From NCEH01 sp043195135 (GTDB taxonomy: Bacteria; Pseudomonadota; Alphaproteobacteria; Rhizobiales; Xanthobacteraceae), in assembly GCF_043195135.1 (NCBI RefSeq), contig NZ_JBAFWP010000009.1: DNA of 64,000 bases. One strand, given 5' to 3'. A program made the position numbers and the translations under genes. This document shows, one piece after another, positions 9,301-17,053 of this stretch (its first letter is position 1; each line of letters starts with the position of its first letter). Below the pieces are notes generated by a model, which was given only the letters and a program-made list of their open reading frames with translations, searched no databases and was not told the DNA's origin.

Positions 9301-9895
9301 TGTCGCCGAAGAAATCCAGGCGGATCGGCTGCGCCAATCCCGGCGGGAACAGGTCGATCAGGCCGCCGCGCACGGCATATTCGCCGGTGTCGCGCACGGT
9401 GGGCGTGCGCAGATAGCCGTTGCGCTCCGCCCATTCCACGATGCCTTCCAGCGCCATGGCATTGCCGGGCTTCGCGGCGAGGGACTGGGCGGCGAGCACC
9501 TCCTTCGCCGGCACGCGCTGCACGCTGGCGTTCACCGTGGTGAGCAGGACGCTCGCCTCCCCGCCGCGCACGCGGGCGAGCCGCGCCAGCGTGGACATGC
9601 GCCGCGCCACGATGGCGCCGTTGGGCGAGGCGCGGTCATAGGGCAGGCAATCCCAGGAGGGGAAGGTCAGCACCTCCAGCTCGGGCGCATAGAAGGCCAG
9701 TCCCCGCTCCAGCGCCGCCATGCGCTGGCCATCGCGGCACAGCACGACGAGGCTCGGCCAAGGCGCGTTCTTCTTCGCGGCGAGCGAGCGGGCGAGATCG
9801 GCGACGATCAGGCCTTCCAGCCCGTCCGGCACGCGCGAGAGGGTCAGCGGCACGCCGGGGGCGATGTCTTCGGCAAGGGGACGGGGACGCTTCAC
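6383..9895 (-). CDS. mfd: Transcription-repair coupling factor Mfd
   Basis: About 1170 residues, the usual Mfd length. In order: a UvrB-like N-terminal module (about 1-350), the RNA-polymerase interaction domain (around DLVVHVDHGIGRFIGLKAIE, near 500), a RecG-like SF2 translocase with Walker A GDVGFGKTE and DEEQ box VDEEQHFG, and the TRG/C-terminal domain. Mfd recognises RNA polymerase stalled at DNA damage, pushes it off and recruits UvrA. The longest frame opens at a TTG (9925); the GTG at 9895 (KRPRPLAEDIAPG) fits the family N-terminus better and has a GGAA 7-10 bases upstream. It follows sdhE, the common alphaproteobacterial arrangement. Confidence 0.97.
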   Translation of the reverse strand: MKRPRPLAEDIAPGVPLTLSRVPDGLEGLIVADLARSLAAKKNAPWPSLVVLCRDGQRMAALERGLAFYAPELEVLTFPSWDCLPYDRASPNGAIVARRMSTLARLARVRGGEASVLLTTVNASVQRVPAKEVLAAQSLAAKPGNAMALEGIVEWAERNGYLRTPTVRDTGEYAVRGGLIDLFPPGLAQPIRLDFFGDTLESIRAFDPETQRTSGQMSALELVPMAEFQLTSDTMRRFRMAYLAEFGANTKGDTLYEAVSEGRRHAGMEHWLPLFHEGLDTLFDYLEGIPLVVDPLTEEAAGERIGQIEEYYAARKEALALAGGGAVYKPLPPDRLYLSGKEWSGRLAASALVRISSFATPETSRGKVIDIGGVQGRSFAAERADPEVNVFDLAVEHVRTLQKTKKVILAGWSEGSRERLGTVLADHGLKDTTAISRFALLDALPKTKAALAVYGLEVGFETPDFAIIGEQDILGDRLVRPKRKARRAQDVLSELNALTAGDLVVHVDHGIGRFIGLKAIEAMGAPHDCLEIHYAGGDKLFLPVENLELLTRYGSEDTEAQLDKLGGGGWQTRKARMKKRIREMAGELIKIAAARQLSQAPRLVPAAGLYDEFRARFPYEETDDQQAAIEAVLDDLGSGHPMDRLVCGDVGFGKTEVALRAAFAVALSGKQVAVVVPTTLLARQHFRTFTERFKGLPVNIAQASRLVTGKDLTAVKAGLADGHVDIVVGTHALLGKGIHFRDLGLVIVDEEQHFGVAHKERLKALRAEVHVLTLTATPIPRTLQLAMTGVRELSLIATPPVDRLAVRTFITPFDPLTIREALLRERYRGGQSFYVVPRIDDLAEVREFLEKQVPELKVAVANGQMAATALEDIMSAFYDGQYDVLLSTTIVESGLDVPNANTLIVHRADMFGLAQLYQLRGRVGRAKARAYALFTTPASKPMTTQAERRLKVLQSLETLGAGFQLASHDLDIRGAGNLLGDEQSGHIKEVGYELYQEMLQEAIAHLKAGITEIAADKWSPNITIGMPVLIPEDYVTDLHVRLALYRRLADIETDAELDSFGAELVDRFGPAPEEVTHLIRLTQIKALARRANVGKVDAGPKGVVLAFRDNQFADPAGLVQMINAEGPQAKVRPDFKVVFLREWPSAEARLKGTLSVLKKLAALVEKRRVA

Positions 9896-9998
9896 GGATC
9901 GGTTCCAATTGGACGGGCGGGCCAAATTCGGCCCGTCCCGATGGCCCTGGGGCCGGACTCTTCAAGAACGAGGGGCGCGCAAGGACACGGGACCGGCG

Positions 9999-10310
9999 CT
10001 AGAGCCCGCGCGGCACGCCCCGGCCGGACAAATGGAAGCCCTGGAGCCGGCGAAATATCTCGGTGTCATGGTCGGGGGGCACCGGCACATTGCCGCCGAT
10101 CCAGGAGATCAGGTCGGGGTCTTCCACCTCGATGAGGATCTCGAACGCGGTCACCTCGTCCTCGGTGAGGGTCTCGATCTCGGCATCGGCGAAGCGGCCC
10201 ATGAGCAGGTCCATCTCCCGCGTGCCGCGATGCCAGGCCCGGAACAGGATGCGCCTGCGGCGTACATCCAGCCCTGCGCTCGATTTCTCGGTTCCCGTCA
10301 CGATTGGCAT
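9999..10310 (-). CDS. sdhE: Succinate dehydrogenase flavinylation factor SdhE
   Basis: A 103-residue protein of the SdhE/Sdh5 (DUF339) family, which helps attach FAD covalently to the flavoprotein subunit of succinate dehydrogenase. The core sequence RRRRILFRAWHRGTREMD contains the RGxxE motif needed for flavinylation, followed by the all-helical body and acidic stretch typical of the family. Length and position, directly upstream of mfd on the same strand with about 100 bases between, match other alphaproteobacteria. The start at 10310 leaves a normal short leader before the first helix. Confidence 0.93.
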   Translation of the reverse strand: MPIVTGTEKSSAGLDVRRRRILFRAWHRGTREMDLLMGRFADAEIETLTEDEVTAFEILIEVEDPDLISWIGGNVPVPPDHDTEIFRRLQGFHLSGRGVPRGL

Positions 10311-10436
10311 CCTCCCGCGCGATCCGGCGCGCGCAACAGCAAAGCGCGGCCGGGCCCTTGGGAGCCCGTCCGTGCCAATGCTTATAGTCGCTTTTGAAGC
10401 GCGCTGGCCAGTGCCGGGCGCGCGCCGGCGCGGCGG

Positions 10437-10760
10437 CTATTTCTTGGAGAGATCGCGGCCGAGATAATACAGGCCGAGCGGCGGGATGAGGGTGCCGAAG
10501 AAGGTCTCGGTGGCCTCGGTCTGCGTGAGTTCCCGATGCTGCGTGACGGCCACATAGCCGGCGGTGAGGATCATGGAGGCGGGCAGCGCGAAGCCCATGC
10601 CGAGCGCGACCCCGCCCAGGGTGGTGATGCCGACTCCGGTCTTGCCCGCAAGGTGCACGGGGGCCGGCGGCGGTGCCGGCTCAAGAAAAGCCCAGGCGCT
10701 CGAACACGCCCCGTTCAACAAACCGGCAACCGCCAGCGTCGCCATCCACTTTGCGCGCAT
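10437..10760 (-). CDS. Small secreted or membrane hypothetical protein
   Basis: A 107-residue protein starting at 10760, where AAGGGGG lies a few bases upstream; the open frame extends further but without coding character. The N-terminus (MRAKWMATLAVAGLLNGACSS) resembles a signal peptide, with a poor lipobox because asparagine occupies the -3 position. A Pro-rich segment is followed by two hydrophobic stretches (about 45-66 and 85-100) and a Lys-Lys C-terminus. No family is recognised. It is read in the same direction as surE, 81 bases downstream of it. Confidence 0.55.
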   Translation of the reverse strand: MRAKWMATLAVAGLLNGACSSAWAFLEPAPPPAPVHLAGKTGVGITTLGGVALGMGFALPASMILTAGYVAVTQHRELTQTEATETFFGTLIPPLGLYYLGRDLSKK

Positions 10761-10841
10761 CCACGCCCCCTTGAGTGAGTCGAGACCCAAGATTAGGCGG
10801 CGAACAACCCCCGGCACAGTGAAGCTCAAGCTATCTTACGG

Positions 10842-11609
10842 TTACTTTTCCTCGAACACCTGGGCGAGGCGGGTCATGAAGGGCTCGTCGGTCATGTCGA
10901 GCCGCAGCGGCGTCACGGAGATGCGGCCCTCGTCCAGCGCCCGCAGGTCCGAGCCCGGCACGGTGCCGAAGACGCGGCGCTCGAAGCCGATCCAGTAATA
11001 CGCATTGCCGCGCCCGTCCTGGCGCGCATCGATGCGCATGAGATTCTGGTCGCGCCGGCCCTGGGCGGTCACGGCGATGCCCTGCACGTCGCGCGGCGGG
11101 CGATCCGGAAAATTCACATTCACCAGGATGCCGGCGGGGATGCCCTCCTTCAGCAAGGTGCGGATCACGTCCGGCGCATGGGCCTCGGCGGTGTCGTAGG
11201 AGGGATTGGCGCGCGTTGCCGGGCCGAACGCCTGCGACAAGGCGATGGAGGGAATGCCGAGGATCGTCCCCTCGATGGCGCCCGCCACGGTGCCGGAATA
11301 GCTCACGTCCTCGGCGATGTTCTGCCCGCGGTTGACGCCCGAGAGCACGAGGTCCGGCGCCTTGCCTTCCATGAGGTGGCGCACCGCCATGATGACGCAA
11401 TCGGTGGGCGTGCCCTTCACCGCGAAGCGCTGCGCCTCCACCTGCCGCAGGCGCAGCGGATCGCTAAGGGACAGCGAATGGGCGACGCCCGACTGGTCGG
11501 TCTCCGGCGCCACCACCCACACATCGTCCGACAGGGCGCGGGCGATGCGGGCGCATGCATCGAGGCCCGGCGCGTGGATGCCGTCGTCATTGGTCACCAG
11601 GATGCGCAT
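10842..11609 (-). CDS. surE: 5'-nucleotidase SurE
   Basis: A 255-residue SurE phosphatase, which removes phosphate from nucleoside 5'- and 3'-monophosphates and is linked to stationary-phase survival. The metal-binding N-terminus MRILVTNDDGIHAPG is intact (Asp-Asp of NDDG), as are the family motifs SGVNRGQN and SGTVAGAIEG. The start at 11609 places the NDDG motif at residue 8, as in characterised SurE proteins. It follows serS on the same strand. In many proteobacteria surE is directly followed by pcm and nlpD; here both are about 8 kb away, upstream in the same transcription direction. Confidence 0.96.
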   Translation of the reverse strand: MRILVTNDDGIHAPGLDACARIARALSDDVWVVAPETDQSGVAHSLSLSDPLRLRQVEAQRFAVKGTPTDCVIMAVRHLMEGKAPDLVLSGVNRGQNIAEDVSYSGTVAGAIEGTILGIPSIALSQAFGPATRANPSYDTAEAHAPDVIRTLLKEGIPAGILVNVNFPDRPPRDVQGIAVTAQGRRDQNLMRIDARQDGRGNAYYWIGFERRVFGTVPGSDLRALDEGRISVTPLRLDMTDEPFMTRLAQVFEEK

Positions 11610-11795
11610 GGGAATGGGTCCTCGTGTGCGGCCGGCCGGTGCCGGTCGCGTGGAATGGCGCGCGGCGCCGCGCGCTGGCCAGGGTCGGCCGGCGGCACCC
11701 GAAGTGCGCTGCTTACCCGGAGTGGGCGCCCGCTGCAACGAAAGGGGGAGGTATTCGGCAGGGCGTGGGCCGCAGCCGGGCCCGGGCCGAACCGC

Positions 11796-13265
11796 CTATT
11801 TCAATTTCTCGATCACCTTGAGCCCGCCCATATAAGGCGCGAGCGCGGCGGGAACGGCGACCGCGCCGTTCTCCTGCTGGTAATTCTCCAGCACCGCCAC
11901 CAGCGCACGGCCGACCGCGACGCCGGAGCCATTCAGCGTGTGGACGAAGCGCGGGCTCTTGCTCTCCGCCGGGCGATAGCGGGCGTTCATGCGGCGGGCC
12001 TGGAAATCGCCGCACACCGAGCAGGAGGAAATCTCGCGATACATCCCCTGCCCCGGCAGCCACACCTCGATGTCATAGGTCTTCTGCGAGGCAAAGCCCA
12101 TGTCGCCGGTGCAGAGCGTGACCACGCGATAATGCAGGTCCAGCTTCTTCAGCACCGCCTCGGCGCAGGCGAGCATGCGCTCGTGCTCCTCCAGCGATTT
12201 TTCCGGCGTGGTGATGGAGACCAGTTCCACCTTGGTGAACTGGTGCTGCCGGATCATGCCCCGCGTATCGCGCCCCGCCGACCCGGCCTCGGCCCGGAAG
12301 CACGGCGTGCAGGCGGTGAGGCGCAGGGGGAGCTCTTCTTCCGAGAGGATGGATTCGCGGACGAGGTTCGTCAGCGGGACTTCGGCGGTGGGGATGAGCC
12401 AGAGCGCCTTTTCAATGAGTGGCCTGATCTGCTCTTGAAAGGACCCTTCGCCACTCAGAAAGACTTTTCCACCCCAGCTCTTTCGAAGTTCCTCAGACCG
12501 ATTTCCAATGAAGTCGAAGTGAGGGCGACCAGGGTCTGGAAAGGACAAGTGATATTCGGAAGGAGAAACCAGCTCCTGTGAAACGGCGGCGAACTGATCA
12601 TCCCGAAACTTCGGCAATTGCGCGGTGCCAAACATCGCCTCGTCGCGCACCAGCAGCGGCGGATTTACTTCCGTATAGCCGTGCTCTTCGGTGTGCACGT
12701 CCAGGAAGAATTGCCCCAGAGCCCGCTCCATGCGCGCCAGCGGGCCCTTATTGACCACGAAGCGCGCACCCGAAAGCTTCGCCGCCGTGTCGAAATCCAT
12801 CATGCCGAGGCCTTCGCCCACCTCGAAATGCTGTTTCGCCGCGAAATCATAAACGGGCTTGGTGCCGGAGACGCTCTTCTCCACATTGTCGTGCTCGTCC
12901 GCGCCATCCGGCACGCTGTCCAGCGGCACGTTGGGGATGGCGGCAAGCTCGGTGGTCAGCGCGGCGTCGAGCGCCTTTGCTTCCTGCTCAAGCGCCGGAA
13001 CATCCACCTTCAGCCGGCCGACTTCCTCCATGAGGGCGGCGGCGCGGGCCTCGTCCTTCGCCGCCTTGGCCTGGCCGATTTCCTTCGAGGCCGCATTGCG
13101 GCGGGCGAGCAGGCCTTCCAGCGTGGTGAGGGTGGCGCGGCGCTGCTCATCGAGCGCCAGCAGCTTGTCGCGCAGGGCAACCGCCTCCGCCCCATCGACG
13201 CGGCGGCGCGTCAGGGCGGTGACGAGGCCTTCGGGCTGCTCGCGGATCCATTTGATATCGTGCAT
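11796..13265 (-). CDS. serS: Seryl-tRNA synthetase with an in-frame insertion
   Basis: A class II synthetase that charges tRNA-Ser and tRNA-Sec. It has the N-terminal long coiled coil (about 30-110) that grips the tRNA variable arm, then the catalytic core with motif 2 (LTACTPCFRAEAGSAGRDTRG) and motif 3 (NGSGVAVGRALVAVLENYQ). At 489 residues it is about 60 longer than usual. The excess lies between QLPKFRDDQF and LWLIPTAEVPLTN (about residues 219-288), where E. coli has about 20 residues and this protein has nearly 70. The matching DNA (about 12400-12612) counts roughly 50-55% G+C, below its flanks. All catalytic motifs are intact, so the gene is probably functional. Confidence 0.95.
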   Translation of the reverse strand: MHDIKWIREQPEGLVTALTRRRVDGAEAVALRDKLLALDEQRRATLTTLEGLLARRNAASKEIGQAKAAKDEARAAALMEEVGRLKVDVPALEQEAKALDAALTTELAAIPNVPLDSVPDGADEHDNVEKSVSGTKPVYDFAAKQHFEVGEGLGMMDFDTAAKLSGARFVVNKGPLARMERALGQFFLDVHTEEHGYTEVNPPLLVRDEAMFGTAQLPKFRDDQFAAVSQELVSPSEYHLSFPDPGRPHFDFIGNRSEELRKSWGGKVFLSGEGSFQEQIRPLIEKALWLIPTAEVPLTNLVRESILSEEELPLRLTACTPCFRAEAGSAGRDTRGMIRQHQFTKVELVSITTPEKSLEEHERMLACAEAVLKKLDLHYRVVTLCTGDMGFASQKTYDIEVWLPGQGMYREISSCSVCGDFQARRMNARYRPAESKSPRFVHTLNGSGVAVGRALVAVLENYQQENGAVAVPAALAPYMGGLKVIEKLK

Positions 13266-13368
13266 GAAACCGGCTCCGCCGCGAAAAGGCGACGGGGCCG
13301 CGCCGCCCCCTCGGGACGGTGAGGCTTCATCCCTCGCCGAACAGTGTGGGATGCGCCCCTTGGGAGCC

Positions 13369-14169
13369 TCAGTCCGCCGCTTCGGCAGCCTCGCGGGCCG
13401 CTTCCGCCGCGTTCCGCCGCTTCTCGACGATGCGCACCAGATAGACCGAAATCTCGTAGAGAAGCAGCGTCGGGATCGCAAGAGACAGCTGGCTGATCAC
13501 ATCCGGCGGGGTGAGCACGGCGGCCAGGATGAACACCCCGACTATGGCATAGCGCCGCGCCTTGGTGAGCATGTCCGCCGTCACCACCCCCACCTGCGCC
13601 AGCAGGGTGAGAATCACCGGCAGCTGGAAGCAGATGCCGAACGCCAGGATCAGCGTGGTGATGAGCGAGAGATATTCGCTCACCTTCGGCAGCAGCGAGA
13701 TTTCCGCCCGCCCGTCGCCGCCCGCCTGCTGCATCCCGAGGAAGTAGGTCATGGCCAGCGGCATGGCGACGAAATAGACGAACGCCGCGCCGATCAGGAA
13801 GCAGATGGGCGTCGCGATCAGGTAGGGAACGAACGCATTCTTCTCGTGCTTGTAGAGGCCCGGCGCCACGAACATGTAAATCTGCGTCGCGACCACCGGG
13901 AAGGAGATGAACGCCGCCCCGAACATGCCGAGCTTGATCTGGGTGAACAGGAATTCCTGCGGCGCGGTATAGATGAGCTTCACCCCGGGCGCGAAGCCGG
14001 AGGCGAATTCATAGGGCCACAGCAGGATATTGTAGATCTGCTTCGCCAGCATGAAGCAGAGGAAGAAGGCGATCAGGAACGCGATCACCGATTTGATCAG
14101 GCGCGAGCGCAGCTCGATCAGATGTTCGATGAGCGGCGCCTTCGAGGCGTCGATATCGTCCGTGCTCAT
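13369..14169 (-). CDS. tatC: Twin-arginine translocase subunit TatC
   Basis: A 266-residue polytopic membrane protein, the receptor for twin-arginine signal peptides. The N-terminal signature (PLIEHLIELRSRLIKS) and the periplasmic-loop sequence around FVAPGLYKHEKNAF are present, with six hydrophobic helices spread over residues 25-245 and an Ala/Glu-rich cytoplasmic tail. Its ATG overlaps the tatB stop codon (ATGA, 14166-14169), so it is translationally coupled to tatB. It exports folded cofactor-containing proteins together with TatA and TatB. Confidence 0.97.
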   Translation of the reverse strand: MSTDDIDASKAPLIEHLIELRSRLIKSVIAFLIAFFLCFMLAKQIYNILLWPYEFASGFAPGVKLIYTAPQEFLFTQIKLGMFGAAFISFPVVATQIYMFVAPGLYKHEKNAFVPYLIATPICFLIGAAFVYFVAMPLAMTYFLGMQQAGGDGRAEISLLPKVSEYLSLITTLILAFGICFQLPVILTLLAQVGVVTADMLTKARRYAIVGVFILAAVLTPPDVISQLSLAIPTLLLYEISVYLVRIVEKRRNAAEAAREAAEAAD

Positions 14170-14786
14170 GGGCGCGGCCCGTCCGCGTCGGGAGCGGGCA
14201 GCGCGGTCGCCTCGGCGGGCGGCGCGAGAAGGGTCGGCTCGGCGGCGGGGGGCGGTAAGGGCACGAGAGGCTCGCTGGATACGGCGACGGTGGGCGCGGC
14301 CTGAACCGGCGCCCCTTCCGCCGCCCCCGCGCCGGGCAATGCGGCCTGCGCGGGAACCACGATCTGGGCGGTGGCGGCGGTGATCGCGGCCGCAGCGCTC
14401 ATGGCGGCGGCCTCATGGGGCGAAAGGGTCTTGGCAACCACGGGCGGGTCCACGGGGAGCGCGTCGCCGGAGGCGGCAGGCGTGGCCGTGCCCTCGACCG
14501 TGGAGCGGATCTCCTCGCGGATGCTGCGCAGCGGGTCGAACACGTCCGACCCGGGGAAAGAGGATTTCGCGCTCTCGGCAATGTTGCCGATCTCGCTGCG
14601 CATGTCCGAGAGGTCCGCTTCCCTAAGGGCATCCTGGAATTGCCCCTGGAACTCGCCCGCCATGCGGCGCAGCTTGGTGACCGTGCGCCCCACGGTGCGC
14701 AGAACCGATGGCAATTCCTTGGGCCCGATGACGATCAGCGCGACAACGCCGATCAACATGAGCTCAGACCAGCCGATGTCGAACAT
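14166..14786 (-). CDS. tatB: Sec-independent translocase protein TatB
   Basis: A 206-residue TatB. It has one N-terminal membrane helix ending in the conserved VIGPKELP hinge (residues about 5-25), an amphipathic helix (LRTVGRTVTKLRRMAGEFQ) and a long Ala/Pro/Val-rich tail of about 120 residues that varies between species. TatB works with TatC in recognising RR-signal peptides. It lies between tatA (55 bases upstream) and tatC (4-base overlap), forming tatABC. Confidence 0.96.
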   Translation of the reverse strand: MFDIGWSELMLIGVVALIVIGPKELPSVLRTVGRTVTKLRRMAGEFQGQFQDALREADLSDMRSEIGNIAESAKSSFPGSDVFDPLRSIREEIRSTVEGTATPAASGDALPVDPPVVAKTLSPHEAAAMSAAAAITAATAQIVVPAQAALPGAGAAEGAPVQAAPTVAVSSEPLVPLPPPAAEPTLLAPPAEATALPAPDADGPRP

Positions 14787-14841
14787 GACGGCTCAATGCC
14801 TGCGGCTCAGCCGCGGCCTCCTCTAGCGCCCGAATGAAGCC

Positions 14842-15072
14842 TCAGACGGCCTTCTTCTCTGCCTCGGGTGCAGCCGATGCCTGGTGCGGAATCGGACGCG
14901 GCGCTTCCGGCGCGGAGGCCGGCGCGGGCGTGTCGTCTTCCGCCAGGCCCTTCTTGAAGGACTTGATGCCCTTGGCCACGTCGCCCATCAGGTCGGAGAT
15001 CTTGCCGCGACCAAACAGGAGGAGCACCACGGCCAGCACGATGATCCAGTGCCAGATGCTCAACGAACCCAT
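14842..15072 (-). CDS. tatA: Twin-arginine translocase pore subunit TatA
   Basis: A 76-residue TatA with an N-terminal helix (LSIWHWIIVLAVVLLLFG), the FGRGKI hinge and an amphipathic helix (MGDVAKGIKSFKKGL), followed by an acidic Pro-rich tail. TatA oligomers form the transport path. A GTG lies one codon upstream, but the ATG at 15072 is spaced better from the strong GGAGG site (7 bases). It is the first gene of tatABC, with about 170 bases of non-coding DNA upstream that probably hold its promoter. Confidence 0.96.
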   Translation of the reverse strand: MGSLSIWHWIIVLAVVLLLFGRGKISDLMGDVAKGIKSFKKGLAEDDTPAPASAPEAPRPIPHQASAAPEAEKKAV

Positions 15073-15143
15073 CACACTTCCTCCAAAAACGTCGCGCGCA
15101 CGGCGCCGATCGCGCGGCTTTGCGCCGCTCTCATGCCACCGAC

Positions 15144-15189
15144 TCTAGAGCATGTGCCGACAAAGTTGAACGACTTTTCCCGATCGGAA
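15144..15189. repeat. Possible degenerate dispersed element of the CTAGAGCATG type
   Basis: The stretch contains TCTAGAGCATG followed by AAAGTTGAACGACTTTTC. Many Hyphomicrobiales genomes carry dispersed intergenic elements that begin with CTAGAGCATG and contain an AAAAGTT...ACTTTTC inverted pair. The resemblance is from memory and the second CATGCTCTAG arm is missing here, so this would be a worn half-copy. Confidence 0.35.
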
Positions 15190-15245
15190 GCCGCGTTCCA
15201 CTCACCTTGCGGCATCCGCCCGGCCGGCGCGCCCGAAATCGAGCG

Positions 15246-16337
15246 TTATCCCCCGGAAGCGGCGAAAACAAGGACTTCGGACGGGTCCACCATGACCCCC
15301 ACGTCCCGTCCGGGCACCGCGCCCGGCGGCGCGCGCAGCCGCGCCACCACCGGACGGTCGCGCCCGGCCACCATCACTTCGACGAGATCGAGTTCCCCCA
15401 GGAACCGCCGTTCCACCACCCGGCCGCGAATCCCGCAGGGATTTGCGGTCAGCGAGATGCCCTGCGGCCGCACCGCCAGCACGGCCGCCCCCTCCGCCGT
15501 GCCGCGCGGCGCGGGAAAGCTGCCGAGCGGGCTGTCCACCCATCCGCCGCGCACGATCGCGTCCATTTCGTTCAGCTCGCAGAAGAAGCGCGCCGCCCCA
15601 AGGTCGCGGGGCGCCCGATACAATTCCTCGGGCGGGCCCACCTGCACCAGTTCGCCGTTGCGCAGCAGCGCGATGCGGTCGGAGAGGCGCATCGCCTCCT
15701 CGGGATCGTGGGTGACGATGATGCAGGTGGCGCGCGCATCGCGCAGCACCGCCAGCGTGTCGGCGCGCACCTGGTCGCGCAGGCGCCGGTCGAGGCCGGA
15801 GAAAGGCTCGTCCAGCAGCAGGATGCCGGGACGCGGGGCAAGCGCGCGCGCCAGCGCCACGCGCTGCTGCTGGCCGCCCGACAATTCGTGGGGATAGGCG
15901 CCCGCATAGCGCTCCAGATCGACCCGGGCGAGCGCGCGCAGCGCCTCCCCCTCGGCTTCCGACTTGCGCAGGCCGGACAGGCCGAACATCACGTTCTGCA
16001 GGTTGGTGAGATGCGGAAACAGCGCGTAATCCTGGAACACCAGGCCGATGCCGCGCCGTTCCGCCGGCACGAAGGCGGACGGCCCGGCCATCTCGATGGT
16101 ATCGACGCTGATGCGCCCGCTGTCCGGCCGCTCGATGCCCGCCGCGAGGCGCAGCAGCGAGGTCTTGCCGCAGCCGGAATTGCCGAGCAGGCACAGCACC
16201 TCGCCGGGCCGCACATGCAGAGTGATGCCGCGCACGGCCTCCACGTCGCCGTAGGACAGGCGCACGTCCTCGAAGCTCAGGCCCTTGGCGATGGCGGCGG
16301 GGGTTCGCTGGCGCACGGTCTTGGTCTCGATATTCAT
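15246..16337 (-). CDS. ABC transporter ATP-binding protein (FbpC/PotA-like, with TOBE domain)
   Basis: A 363-residue ATPase: Walker A GNSGCGKTS (about 50-58), Q-loop FQDYALFPH, signature LSGGQQQRVALARALA, Walker B ILLLDEPFSGLD and H-loop VTHDPEEAM. A C-terminal TOBE-like domain (about 265-363) is typical of importers of ferric iron, polyamines, sulfate or spermidine. No permease or binding-protein gene is nearby, so the substrate cannot be inferred. Its ATG overlaps the scpB stop (ATGA, 16334-16337), which couples it to the chromosome-segregation genes, an arrangement I cannot explain functionally. About 170 non-coding bases separate its end from tatA. Confidence 0.9.
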   Translation of the reverse strand: MNIETKTVRQRTPAAIAKGLSFEDVRLSYGDVEAVRGITLHVRPGEVLCLLGNSGCGKTSLLRLAAGIERPDSGRISVDTIEMAGPSAFVPAERRGIGLVFQDYALFPHLTNLQNVMFGLSGLRKSEAEGEALRALARVDLERYAGAYPHELSGGQQQRVALARALAPRPGILLLDEPFSGLDRRLRDQVRADTLAVLRDARATCIIVTHDPEEAMRLSDRIALLRNGELVQVGPPEELYRAPRDLGAARFFCELNEMDAIVRGGWVDSPLGSFPAPRGTAEGAAVLAVRPQGISLTANPCGIRGRVVERRFLGELDLVEVMVAGRDRPVVARLRAPPGAVPGRDVGVMVDPSEVLVFAASGG

Positions 16338-17053
16338 TCCTCGTCCTCGTCGCCCGGCTGCGGCGGCGGCACAAGGGCGAAGTCCAGCGGGTCGGCCTCC
16401 AGCGGGTCTTCATCCTCGCGCAGCGTGTCATCGTCGGACGGCAGAGGGATGGAGAAGCCGGAGGGAACGCGCCCGTCCAGCAGCCCCGCGCCCTTCAATT
16501 CGTCCAGGCCGGGCAGATCCTGCACGCCGTCGAGCCCGAAATGGACCAGAAAGGCGGGCGTGGTTCCATATGTCACGGGCCGGCCCGGGGCCTTGCGACG
16601 GCCGCGCAGGCGCACCCAGCCGCTTTCCAGCAGCACGTCGAGCGTGCCCTTGGAGGTGGAGACGCCGCGGATCTCCTCGATTTCCGCGCGCGTCACCGGC
16701 TGGTGATAGGCGATGATGGCCAGCACCTCGATGGCCGCGCGCGAAAGCTTGCGCGGCTCCGGCGCGCCGGCCGCCACCACATGGGCAAGGTCCGGCGCCG
16801 TGCGCAGCATCCAGCCACCGGCCACCTTCACCACATTCACGCCGTGGCGGGCATAATCGGCGGTGAGCGCGTCCATGAGCGCGGGGATATCCGCATCGGC
16901 CGGCAGATGCGGGCGCAGCGCGGCGGGATTCAGCGGCATAGACGAGGTGAACAGCAGCGCCTCGATGATCCGCAGGTCGCGCGCGAGCGCAAGCGCCCGC
17001 TCGTCCTCGGGACGGGCGTCGAACAGATCGACACGCGGCGCGGCGCGGTTCAT
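16334..17053 (-). CDS. scpB: Segregation and condensation protein ScpB
   Basis: A 239-residue ScpB, the winged-helix partner that binds ScpA in the SMC condensin complex. The core reads IIEALLFTSSMPL, then KLSRAAIEVLAIIAYHQPVTRAEIEEIRG and the second winged helix around VTYGTTPAFLVHFGL. The C-terminal 60 residues are acidic and low-complexity. The start at 17053 overlaps the scpA stop (ATGA, 17050-17053), so the two are translationally coupled; the longer frame upstream runs antisense through scpA coding sequence and is rejected. Confidence 0.95.
   Translation of the reverse strand: MNRAAPRVDLFDARPEDERALALARDLRIIEALLFTSSMPLNPAALRPHLPADADIPALMDALTADYARHGVNVVKVAGGWMLRTAPDLAHVVAAGAPEPRKLSRAAIEVLAIIAYHQPVTRAEIEEIRGVSTSKGTLDVLLESGWVRLRGRRKAPGRPVTYGTTPAFLVHFGLDGVQDLPGLDELKGAGLLDGRVPSGFSIPLPSDDDTLREDEDPLEADPLDFALVPPPQPGDEDEE

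Noticed and set aside
7142..10135. A 997-codon open frame on the plus strand
   Set aside because: It is antisense to mfd; the long frame results from G+C-biased third positions, and the His/Ala/Arg-rich product has no family features.
12400..12612. An intein in serS
   Set aside because: The insert is only about 50 residues, far below intein size, and lacks the N-terminal Cys/Ser and C-terminal His-Asn splice motifs.
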